NCBI GenBank assembly: GCA_022781015.1
Contig: JALEUF010000154.1
Location: forward strand, 1-14,830
Reading direction: 5' to 3'
From: Caryophanales bacterium
GTDB taxonomy: Bacteria > Bacillota_I > Bacilli_A > RFN20 > CAG-826
DNA length: 14,830 bases
Shown here: in pieces, positions 7,304 through 13,628 of the stretch
Layout: the number at the start of each line of letters is the position of its first letter
How positions within the stretch are numbered: position 1 is the stretch's first letter
Translations under genes and position numbers: made by a program
Notes under the pieces: generated by a model
What the model was told of the DNA's origin: nothing
Databases searched by the model: none
What the model saw: the letters and a program-made list of their open reading frames with translations, nothing else

Positions 7304-8155
7304 TTATTTACCCCTTTCATTAAAAATCATTATCTCTTCAATTGAAGGTTCACTTAATTCAATACCTTCTGGTAGTTTAGATGCATCCTTGCTTCTAATT
7401 AAACCTTCAAAAGAAACTGAACTCTCCCTAATTCCTACTAAGATAGAAGGATCAATATGCTCTCCAATTTCTTTTTTAGTAGAAAAGATTTTATAAGAGG
7501 AGACAAAATCATCTTTAGTCGCGAAATCTATGATTTTCCCTTCTTTGATGTATCCAATATAGTCTGCGATTGATTCAAGATCAGAAACAATCTGGGTAGA
7601 GAATAAAATAGACCTTTCACCATCTTGAATATAATTCTGAAATTCTTCTAATAATTGGTCTCTAGAATATGGGTCTAACCCAGAAGTAGGTTCATCTAAA
7701 ATCAATAATTTAGCCTTGTGTGACATTGCTAAAGTTAATAGGAACTTGGATTTCATCCCATTAGATAATTCTTTGAATTTCTTGTTTTTATCCAATTCAA
7801 ATTTCTTTAATAAACGATTATAGGTCTCGTTGTCAAAGTTCTTATAGAAAGAAGATACCACTTCTCCTATTTCTCCGATTTTAGAAGTAGGATAGATATC
7901 CATCCCTCCTAGCATCAACGCGACTTCTTGTTTTAATTCTAATTCAGAAATGTCTTCTAGTTTCCTGCCTAATAGATATATGTCCCCCTTATCTTTCTTA
8001 ATTAGGTTATAGATACATTTTATGGCAGTAGACTTCCCTGCCCCGTTTTTTCCTATAAATCCCATGATGTATCCTTTAGGCAAAGAAAAGGAAACATCTT
8101 CTAATTTAAATGAAGGGTATGACTTACATAAATTTTTAACTTCGAGTAGATTCAT
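7304..8155 (-). CDS. ABC transporter ATP-binding protein, YtrB-like
   Basis: This 283-residue ATPase is the first gene of the GntR-controlled exporter operon. Walker A is GKNGAGKST (35-43), the signature is LSNGMK (130-135) and Walker B is LLILDE (150-155) with PTSGLDP. The switch (H-loop) position reads STQIVSDLE, with Gln (Q188) where His is usual, and the Q-loop region (VALMLGGMD) has no obvious Gln. The C-terminal about 75 residues form the accessory domain seen in many exporter ATPases of this group. GGAG lies 5 nt before the ATG. Expression is driven by the promoter at 8175-8203 and is probably repressed by the GntR protein. Confidence 0.93.
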   Translation of the reverse strand: MNLLEVKNLCKSYPSFKLEDVSFSLPKGYIMGFIGKNGAGKSTAIKCIYNLIKKDKGDIYLLGRKLEDISELELKQEVALMLGGMDIYPTSKIGEIGEVVSSFYKNFDNETYNRLLKKFELDKNKKFKELSNGMKSKFLLTLAMSHKAKLLILDEPTSGLDPYSRDQLLEEFQNYIQDGERSILFSTQIVSDLESIADYIGYIKEGKIIDFATKDDFVSSYKIFSTKKEIGEHIDPSILVGIRESSVSFEGLIRSKDASKLPEGIELSEPSIEEIMIFNERGK

Positions 8156-8165
8156 ATTATCTCCG

Positions 8166-8203
8166 TGTATATTCAGTATATACAGTTAGATAGTTACTGT
8201 CTA
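8166..8203 (-). promoter_or_regulatory. Promoter and GntR operator of the YtrA-type ABC operon
   Basis: The -35 is TAGACA (8198-8203), the spacer 17 nt and the -10 TATACT (8175-8180), each one base from consensus. The perfect inverted repeat TGTATAT-TCAGT-ATATACA (8166-8184) covers the -10 and the start site, ideal for repression by a dimeric GntR protein. The -35 begins with the TAG stop of the MFS gene, so the promoter is embedded in that gene's end. Confidence 0.75.
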
Positions 8204-9532
8204 CTTTTTCTTTTCATGCAATAAATGAACTTCTAGGAATGTGGAAATTAATAATCCAGTTAAGGCAACTACAGCAAAAGAGGCAAAAGAAACATATCTA
8301 TATGAAGTTAGATATGGATATATCAATTGGATAACCGAGTTAATTAATTGGAATATAAATGGGGCGATAAACACAGCCCTCCTTCTTAATTTCGGACCTA
8401 CTATATGATGAAGCATCAACATATTGCTAGTAACATAGAACCCGCTAGCAACCCCTTTCCCTAAATGGATAAAAATAAGAATAGACACAATGAATAACCC
8501 CTTTTCTAAAGGGATGTTATAAATATATGAAAGAATAGCTAGTATCAAACATTGGACAAATATAACTGCAAAGGATATCTGCATTGATGTCCTAACTTTA
8601 TTGCCAACACCAAACTTAGTATTTATAAAGATAATAAGGAATTCACTTATTGATGAAGATGCGATAAATAAACCCCAGGTAAGTGGATTAAACTCGTTAA
8701 TATGAGGGGAAGAGCTTTCTAAAGCAGTCCAGAAATTTGAAGTAAGAGAATCACTAGACCAGACAAGAGGAATCCATAGGCATGCAAGTAAAAGATAAAG
8801 GACATATGTCTTATTTTTAAATAAATCCCTTAGATAAACCTTTTCATGATCGTCCTCATGAAACATAGATGATGGATATGGTTTGAACATGAACGTTAAA
8901 CAAAATAAAACAATTAACATTGGAGAAGAAACTAAGAATAAAAATAAATATCCTTTATAACCTTGGAATAAAGATTCGGCGATAAAGCCTGCTAAAGGGG
9001 AAACTATAATCGGAACCAAAGCCCCATAAATGCAAACATGCCCAAATTTAGTCTTTTCGGCATAATTTGTATCCGCGATATTAGATGTATTAAAAGATAC
9101 AAAAGACCAATGCAAACCCATTAATAAAGATGGCAATAAAAGGAAAAGAAAATACAGCAAATAATAAGATGAAGAATTTATTATTTCATTAGATTCGTTT
9201 AACCCAGTAGGTAATATTAGACCTAAAACCGAAAGCAACAATAAGATAATTAATGAACAAACACAGAGTATTCTCATTATCTTTAAATTCCTTTTTTGAT
9301 GCGAGACTAAAAACGAAAAAACAAATAAACCAATCGAAGCAAATAAAGGAGGTAAGAACAAAGAAAAAGAAGACATCAAAGGAGACCAAGACAAGTTCTT
9401 CCTGCATTCATTAAGGAACAAAGTCAAAAAGGAAAAGACCATGCCTTCATAAAAAGAAACGAAAATGAAATATATCTGGGCTTTAGATGTTTCCCTTTTG
9501 CTTTTTCTATCTAGAAAGAAGGCGTTTTCCAT
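8201..9532 (-). CDS. Major facilitator superfamily-like transporter
   Basis: This 443-residue protein has about 12 membrane helices, a basic loop after the second helix (VSHQKRNLKIMR) and a longer charged loop in the middle (FKPYPSSMFHEDDHEKVYLRD-like), the standard MFS arrangement. No substrate-specific motif is visible. The first helix begins near residue 19, so the start ATG at 9530-9532 is needed. Its AAGGA lies unusually close, only one base before the ATG, so initiation may be weak. It lies 83 nt behind the SGNH gene on the same strand and may be co-transcribed. Its stop codon forms part of the next operon's promoter. Confidence 0.8.
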   Translation of the reverse strand: MENAFFLDRKSKRETSKAQIYFIFVSFYEGMVFSFLTLFLNECRKNLSWSPLMSSFSLFLPPLFASIGLFVFSFLVSHQKRNLKIMRILCVCSLIILLLLSVLGLILPTGLNESNEIINSSSYYLLYFLFLLLPSLLMGLHWSFVSFNTSNIADTNYAEKTKFGHVCIYGALVPIIVSPLAGFIAESLFQGYKGYLFLFLVSSPMLIVLFCLTFMFKPYPSSMFHEDDHEKVYLRDLFKNKTYVLYLLLACLWIPLVWSSDSLTSNFWTALESSSPHINEFNPLTWGLFIASSSISEFLIIFINTKFGVGNKVRTSMQISFAVIFVQCLILAILSYIYNIPLEKGLFIVSILIFIHLGKGVASGFYVTSNMLMLHHIVGPKLRRRAVFIAPFIFQLINSVIQLIYPYLTSYRYVSFASFAVVALTGLLISTFLEVHLLHEKKK

Positions 9533-9615
9533 ATCCTTGTAATGATAAAAGAAAGCCTCTTCAAGGAAAAGAAATAACTGCTTAATTTGGCTAATAAAAT
9601 GCTAAATATCTTTGA

Positions 9616-10647
9616 TTAAATGTATTTCTTTATCAAAGACTCAAAAAGTTCATACCCATGATGATTTAGATGGACCAAATCAATAAAGAAAGGATTTTCT
9701 TTTGAAGAAGCGATATTTAAACAATTATCAATCACTTTGTAATTATATTTTGTCTGTCCAGATTCTAAATAACGGTTAAGTTGCTCTTCTACATCAACTA
9801 AATCTTTAAACAAAGGAGCATGGACGACATTAACAAAATAGTAATTAGAATCAGGGAATATATCTCTTAATAACTTTAAGAACTCAATTCTTCTTAAATG
9901 AACCTGAACCGCCCTACGAGTTTCCTCACAATGTATATCATTAAAGCCTAGATTGATTATTATGTTTTTTGGGGCTTTTAAATCCTTAAGTTTATAAACA
10001 TAAGGTATCCAATCGTAAAAGCGAGTTCCACCTAATCCAAGATTTAAAGAATTCTTAAAAACATTGTAAAAGGTATTTTTTGAATATTCTTCATAATTCC
10101 ATAATTCAAAATAGGAATCTCCTATAAATAAATTATCTAGTCTATCTATGTTTTTAATGTTCTCTTTTTCTTTATCAATAAGAATGGCTCTTTCATCTAT
10201 TTCAAATTGCATGGATTTATCATATCCATCTAGTAAGGAGTCATAATCAAACTCGCCACGGTATTCTCCCTTTTTATCTAAACGGGAGAAGTAACCAATC
10301 TGAAAGTGAGTTGGTTTGTTCTCGGAATTAACATAATATTTAACCCCGTTGCCATGAATCCAAGCTGAATTAACATCATTGAAATTCCCAACAAACTTAT
10401 ATAGTTTCTCATTCGGAATCCTATTCAATTGGCCTAAACAGGAGGTAGTAAAATCTTGTTGGCCTTTGCCTTTCTTAAGGTAATTCTTACCATCAAAGAA
10501 TACCCTTCCTGTATAAACAGATCCCTCTAGATATTTTATTTGTCCAAAACCATAACAAGGTTTCTTTTTCCCATATAAAGATGGTTTATCAGGGCAAAAC
10601 CACCACACCCCTACACTACTTTTCTTAAAAGCATCAAATATAACCAT
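9616..10647 (-). CDS. MORN-repeat / SGNH (GDSL) hydrolase fusion protein
   Basis: This 343-residue protein has two parts. Residues about 30-135 contain MORN-like, Tyr/Gly-rich beta-hairpin segments (YGFGQIKYLEGSVYTGRVFF; later IHGNGVKYY and KKGEYRGEFDY). Residues about 170-343 form an SGNH hydrolase: block I FIGDSYFELW with nucleophile S178, block II Gly in LGLGG (203-207), block III LGFND with N236, and block V DLVHLNHHGY with D323 and H326. The catalytic residues are therefore all present. It probably removes acyl or acetyl groups from a carbohydrate or lipid. There is no signal peptide, so it acts inside the cell. AAAGGAG lies 11 nt before ATG. The domain call is firm; the substrate is unknown. 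Confidence 0.85.
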   Translation of the reverse strand: MVIFDAFKKSSVGVWWFCPDKPSLYGKKKPCYGFGQIKYLEGSVYTGRVFFDGKNYLKKGKGQQDFTTSCLGQLNRIPNEKLYKFVGNFNDVNSAWIHGNGVKYYVNSENKPTHFQIGYFSRLDKKGEYRGEFDYDSLLDGYDKSMQFEIDERAILIDKEKENIKNIDRLDNLFIGDSYFELWNYEEYSKNTFYNVFKNSLNLGLGGTRFYDWIPYVYKLKDLKAPKNIIINLGFNDIHCEETRRAVQVHLRRIEFLKLLRDIFPDSNYYFVNVVHAPLFKDLVDVEEQLNRYLESGQTKYNYKVIDNCLNIASSKENPFFIDLVHLNHHGYELFESLIKKYI

Positions 10648-10698
10648 TTGTTAATTTCGCTCCTTTTGGCAACTAATATATAAATTGGAAACAAAAAA

Positions 10699-10707
10699 AG
10701 TATATCA
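10699..10707 (-). promoter_or_regulatory. Extended -10 promoter of the MORN-SGNH gene
   Basis: On the minus strand the sequence TGATATACT is an extended -10 (TGn plus TATACT), about 50 nt before the start of the SGNH gene. No good -35 is visible at 17 nt, which is tolerated by extended -10 promoters. Confidence 0.45.
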
Positions 10708-11149
10708 CCCATAATATATTTAGATGATTCGTTAAAAATAATGTGAATACCTTTAAAAGTCTTGTGTATCAGCGTAAAGAAGAAGCATATAAGGCGACAC
10801 CCCTATCAGCCGTCTTTATTATCTTCTTAAATCATATACGTAATTTTTATTGGTCTTGCTTTATAATGCCAATAAATGATGCGTTTCGCCTCCTTTTGTA
10901 AGTATGACTTTATCTACTGGTTAAATTCTCTCTTATAATGTGATTATTTGCAATAGCGCACATTACAATCAATGAAAAAATTGTTTTAAAGAAAACCGCT
11001 GAATAATTAATTAAAGGATTAGCTTTTACAAAATTAATAAAGAGGTGAGGAAACGAAATAACCTTACGCTTTGTAAATAGAGTTTTTAGTCTTATAAATG
11101 ATTACTCAATATATTTTAGGAGGTTGAAGTAAAACATTGCTCGTTCCAC

Positions 11150-11192
11150 TATTTTACGGAATGTGGTCTAAAAGGTGAGATTCCGTAAATTA
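11150..11192. repeat. 43-nt hairpin repeat, copy A
   Basis: This element matches copy B (11269-11311) over 43 nt without gaps, with six differences. The arms TTTACGGAAT (11153-11162) and ATTCCGTAAA (11180-11189) are perfect, with 17 nt between them. Confidence 0.8.
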
Positions 11193-11268
11193 ACATTAGC
11201 AGTAACTTTTCAACGAAAAATGCATAATCGCTTATTTATCGATACTTTTTGCAAAAACACACTTTTCT

Positions 11269-11311
11269 TATTTTACGGAATGTGGTTTAAAAAAGGACAT
11301 TCCGTAAAATA
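11269..11311. repeat. 43-nt hairpin repeat, copy B
   Basis: TATTTTACGGAATGT (11269-11283) and ACATTCCGTAAAATA (11297-11311) form a perfect 15-bp stem with a 13-nt loop. There is no T-tract directly after it on either strand, so it is not an ordinary terminator. It lies 119 nt from copy A. Confidence 0.85.
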
Positions 11312-11378
11312 GCGAATGTTCTTCAAGCCTAAAAATATAAAAAAGAGACAATATTTCCATTACCTCAAATCAGTAATT

Positions 11379-11775
11379 TGGTGGAGTCGCGGAGAATCGA
11401 ACTCCGGTCCGAAGAATGACCCTTAGCAGCGTCTACAGTTTAGACGGCATCGAATATCACTAGCGGCTAAGATGCCGTAAGTTTCGCTAGATAGGCTATA
11501 GATTTTCGTCCTCTTTCCCTAGCCAACGAAAGAAGCTTATCGCCTTGGTATGACACTACACCTGTGCGTGAGACGAGTAAACCACAGGGAGCGTGCTTGT
11601 CCTCAGAACGAGGAACCTATGTCGGTGCTAAATTAAGCGCAAGCGCAGGAAGCGCGGTTTAAAGCGCGGTTCCCAAAAATATAACTATTGTCAGTTATTG
11701 TTTTTTTGACGTTATGGATCGTCACTCCACTGCAACTGCTAATTTTCTACTCTCCGTCAAAACCATGACGGCCCC
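11379..11775 (-). ncRNA. ssrA: tmRNA (transfer-messenger RNA)
   Basis: This 397-nt RNA rescues stalled ribosomes and tags the unfinished protein for proteolysis. The 5' end GGGGCCGTCATGGTTTTGAC and the 3' end, with T-arm CGGAG-TTCGATT-CTCCG then CGACTCC-ACCA, form the tRNA-like domain. The conserved G3-U wobble for alanyl-tRNA synthetase is present; C5 faces A, a mismatch. CCA is encoded. The 5' end and the AAUAACU|GAC resume context resemble Mollicutes tmRNAs. The tag frame (stop TAA at 11633-11635) reads DNSYIFGNRALNRASCACA, added after the Ala carried by the RNA. Pseudoknot-like GC-rich segments fill the rest. Downstream of CCA there is a T-rich stretch but no strong terminator hairpin. 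Confidence 0.97.
11633..11692 (-). other. tmRNA tag-peptide reading frame
   Basis: Resume codon GAC (11690-11692) follows AAUAACU, the same context as in Bacillus (UAACU|GGC) and, as I recall, Mycoplasma (UAACC|GAC). Nineteen codons encode DNSYIFGNRALNRASCACA, then TAA. The other two frames stop early. The end holds short tandem duplications: AACCGCGCTT twice and TGCGCT twice. Confidence 0.8.
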
Positions 11776-11784
11776 AGAACAATT

Positions 11785-11835
11785 GCCTAAGAAATTAGGC
11801 TAGAAGAATATAAAGCATAAGGGATTAAAAATAAA
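11785..11835 (-). promoter_or_regulatory. Candidate tmRNA promoter and 5' leader hairpin
   Basis: A -10-like TATATT (11807-11812) with a poor -35 (TTTATT, 11830-11835) predicts a start near 11800. Exactly there begins a perfect hairpin, GCCTAA-TTTC-TTAGGC (11785-11800), followed by nine bases and then the mature 5' GGGG. It would be the 5' leader removed by RNase P, or a weak terminator of the preceding gene. Confidence 0.35.
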
Positions 11836-11840
11836 GAAAA

Positions 11841-12353
11841 TTATAATTCGTAATCCTTTTGCTTCTTCTTAAATATAATGGGAAAAAGGCAAATAAGCAA
11901 ATTAACTAAAGCAATAAAGCAAAATCCTAAAGAGAAGAAATATCCTACCCCTGGTTTAATCCCATTCATTAATAAAGAAGAGGATAAAGTGGCAAGCAGC
12001 AAGGAAAAACAATTAAGAATAAATGTGATTGCTCCTAGAATAGTCGCGATTATTAAATTTGTTTTATCTCTTTTTCCGAATATGGATGCAACAATAGAAA
12101 GCAAGCATAATTGAAGCATCAATAATAGTGGGATATTTAATTTATATGAGAATGAATATAGGTGGGAATTTAAATAAAAAGTATCTTCCCCTCCTATTAA
12201 TATCTTATAGGAAGTAAGTCCTGCAGTTACCCCATATTCATCTTGATAAGAACAAAATGGGATAAAGAAAGAAAGACCTGATAAAAGGAAAAAGACGGCT
12301 GATGTATATACAAGCGACCCCTTTCTATTTTCTTTCTTAATCGATTTTGGCAT
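11841..12353 (-). CDS. Small four-TM membrane protein, unknown function
   Basis: This protein of about 170 residues starts MPKSIKKENRKG. It has a basic N-terminus, four predicted membrane helices, a polar outside loop of about 40 residues after the first helix (QDEYGVTAGLTSYK...) and a Lys-rich cytoplasmic end (FKKKQKDYEL). I do not recognise a family. I prefer the ATG at 12351-12353 over the in-frame TTG at 12372-12374, which abuts the preceding stop. No ribosome-binding site serves the TTG, and a good promoter (TTTTCA-N17-TATAAT, 12360-12388) ends 6 nt before this ATG, predicting a leaderless mRNA. It lies between the Fic-like gene and ssrA, all on the same strand. Confidence 0.75.
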   Translation of the reverse strand: MPKSIKKENRKGSLVYTSAVFFLLSGLSFFIPFCSYQDEYGVTAGLTSYKILIGGEDTFYLNSHLYSFSYKLNIPLLLMLQLCLLSIVASIFGKRDKTNLIIATILGAITFILNCFSLLLATLSSSLLMNGIKPGVGYFFSLGFCFIALVNLLICLFPIIFKKKQKDYEL

Positions 12354-12359
12354 GAGGAA

Positions 12360-12388
12360 ATTATAATTGAACAATTAGAAAATGAAAA
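12360..12388 (-). promoter_or_regulatory. Promoter of the four-TM gene, predicted leaderless
   Basis: The -35 is TTTTCA (12383-12388), the spacer 17 nt and the -10 a perfect TATAAT (12360-12365). Six bases separate it from ATG, so +1 should be the A of the start codon. The -35 lies within the last codons of the Fic-like gene. Confidence 0.6.
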
Positions 12389-13415
12389 TCGAAGAGGACG
12401 AAGAAGATAAAACATATGTCGAATATCTTCCAAAATTTATAAGCCTTATTCTATTTTGGCTACATAGTTCTCCTAAAGATTTTTCTATCGTTGTCTTTGA
12501 ATAAATAAATAACGTTTCTTCGATATCTTCTTTTGAAACAGGCGATTTGCTTTCTTTAATAAGAGTATAGATTTTATCTTGGCTTTTATCCTTTTCTAGA
12601 ATTAAAGAATACGAATAGGATAAAGAAGAATAGATATCACCCAGAGTTGAAAGAATGAATAATACAAATTCTGATACATTTAATTTGTTTTGCTTATAGG
12701 AATTTCTAAGTTGCCTATATATGCGATTAAATTCTTTTTTATCTTTATAAATATATCTAGTGAGGCTTCTATAATTCATAAAGTCATAGCCAAATTTATA
12801 AAGAAGATAATCTAATAAAAGAATACTCATGGATACGTTATAAAATTCAAAAGGAGAAATGGCTAAAAAGCATCCAATAAAGACAATTGAAGTTAATAAC
12901 ATATTGTTATCTTTGTGCCTGTTAGAAAGCTTTAATTGTTTTAATAAAGTAACAAGCAGAGAAGAAGTCTCATTTGAATAAGGGGCTAATAAAGATTCCA
13001 TCGCTTTGGAAAATCTAGAAGAAACTCCTACAACAGATTTATTAGATTCTCCAACACCTTCTTTTAATTTGAGATAAGTAGATTTAATGATTTTTTCACT
13101 TAAATCAGATCCATCTAGAACATCAATATCATTAAGCAATTCAAGAAGGTTTACAAATAGCTTTTCGTTATCAGTTTTGCACTTGCTATTTTTAGTAATT
13201 TCTTTCTTACTATTTTGTCTAATTTTTCTTTTGTCTAAGCAAAGTAAAAAGTATGCTTCATCAAGTTTTGATTTAGTTGTCAACGAGTCAATGTTTTTAA
13301 GCGAATTCAACTTCTTCAAATCAAATCTTTTGTTCTCGATAACTTGGAATTTTGAAAACAAATCTTTAGAGAAGGTTAGAAACAATTGTTTATCTAAATC
13401 CAATAATTCTTCCAT
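12375..13415 (-). CDS. Degenerate Fic-like protein with C-terminal winged helix
   Basis: This 346-residue protein follows the layout of Fic-wHTH proteins. An N-terminal helical part of about 110 residues is followed by a segment matching the Fic core in spacing. It has GVGE (120-123) where Fic has G-x-[FY]-R, and LLTSIVFIGCFLAISPF (173-189) where Fic has the helix leading into IHPF. Then come YLLYKFGYDF and SLTRYIYKDKKEFNRIYRQL (217-236), resembling the Fic slsr-i...r..Yy..L stretch. The AMP-transferase motif HPFxxGNGR is replaced by SPFEFYNVS (187-195): only P, F and N are kept, and catalytic His, both Gly and Arg are lost. Residues about 278-337 (SPVSKEDIEETLF...TTIEKSLGELCSQNRI...) resemble a winged helix. 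It probably acts as a regulator, not an enzyme. The Fic link is my pattern match. Confidence 0.7.
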   Translation of the reverse strand: MEELLDLDKQLFLTFSKDLFSKFQVIENKRFDLKKLNSLKNIDSLTTKSKLDEAYFLLCLDKRKIRQNSKKEITKNSKCKTDNEKLFVNLLELLNDIDVLDGSDLSEKIIKSTYLKLKEGVGESNKSVVGVSSRFSKAMESLLAPYSNETSSLLVTLLKQLKLSNRHKDNNMLLTSIVFIGCFLAISPFEFYNVSMSILLLDYLLYKFGYDFMNYRSLTRYIYKDKKEFNRIYRQLRNSYKQNKLNVSEFVLFILSTLGDIYSSLSYSYSLILEKDKSQDKIYTLIKESKSPVSKEDIEETLFIYSKTTIEKSLGELCSQNRIRLINFGRYSTYVLSSSSSSIFIF

Positions 13416-13422
13416 TAAGGTA

Positions 13423-13477
13423 ATTATACAAATTATATTTTTAACTGCATATATATTTATAAAAAGTATGCAGTTAA
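13423..13477 (-). promoter_or_regulatory. Promoter of the Fic-like gene with an 11-bp inverted repeat over the -35
   Basis: The -10 is a perfect TATAAT (13423-13428), the spacer 17 nt and the -35 TATGCA (13446-13451). The ATG lies 7 nt after the -10, so the mRNA should be leaderless. The perfect inverted repeat TTAACTGCATA (13441-13451) / TATGCAGTTAA (13467-13477), with a 15-nt spacer, covers the -35: a probable operator. Confidence 0.6.
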
Positions 13478-13593
13478 GAGATAAAATAAATTAGTTAGTA
13501 AAACCGAAGACACGATAAAAATAAAATGAAAAAGTCATAAAATTTATTTCTTAAACTCATATCTTCTCTTTTAAAATCGCCTCTACTCGTGTA

Positions 13594-13622
13594 TTGTTAT
13601 CTTTGCTTTGCAAAGGTTAAAT
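13594..13622 (+). promoter_or_regulatory. Candidate promoter of the 353-aa membrane protein gene
   Basis: TTGTTA (13594-13599), a 17-nt spacer and TTAAAT (13617-13622) end 6 nt before the ATG, suggesting a leaderless mRNA. The spacer holds the palindrome CTTTGC-TTT-GCAAAG (13601-13615). The alternative reading is that AAAGG (13612-13616) is a distant ribosome-binding site within a small hairpin. Confidence 0.35.
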
Positions 13623-13628
13623 TGAGAA

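Larger units (their letters stand above)
10648..11378. other. 731-nt non-coding block rich in inverted repeats
   Basis: I find no convincing gene here. The block contains a series of hairpins: TTTATTGG/CCAATAAA (10846-10853, 10869-10876); TAATGTG/CACATTA (10936-10942, 10959-10965); a nested one with TTTACAAA/TTTGTAAA (11025-11032, 11070-11077) around GTGAGG/CCTTAC (11045-11050, 11062-11067); and two copies of a 43-nt element (11150-11192, 11269-11311). It also has two strong Shine-Dalgarno-like stretches without a suitable start codon: AAAGGAGG on minus near 10890 and AGGAGG on plus near 11118. It could be a structured RNA, a regulatory region or gene remains. Confidence 0.55.

Noticed and set aside
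10738..10830. GGCGACA...AGCCGTC segment considered as a riboswitch or small-RNA fold.
   Set aside because: Only about four pairs form and I could match no known riboswitch core.
10874..10940. Short plus-strand frame MMRFASFCKYDFIYWLNSLL behind a TATAAT-like box.
   Set aside because: There is no -35 and no ribosome-binding site, and the frame is only 20 codons; the box forms part of an inverted repeat.
11219..11311. 30-codon plus-strand frame beginning MHNRLFIDTF and running through hairpin copy B.
   Set aside because: No Shine-Dalgarno site or promoter, and the perfect hairpin explains the conserved part better.
11360..11378. ATTAC/GTAAT hairpin just after the tmRNA as its terminator.
   Set aside because: Only 5 bp, AT-rich, and the T-run is about 15 nt away; too weak to annotate.
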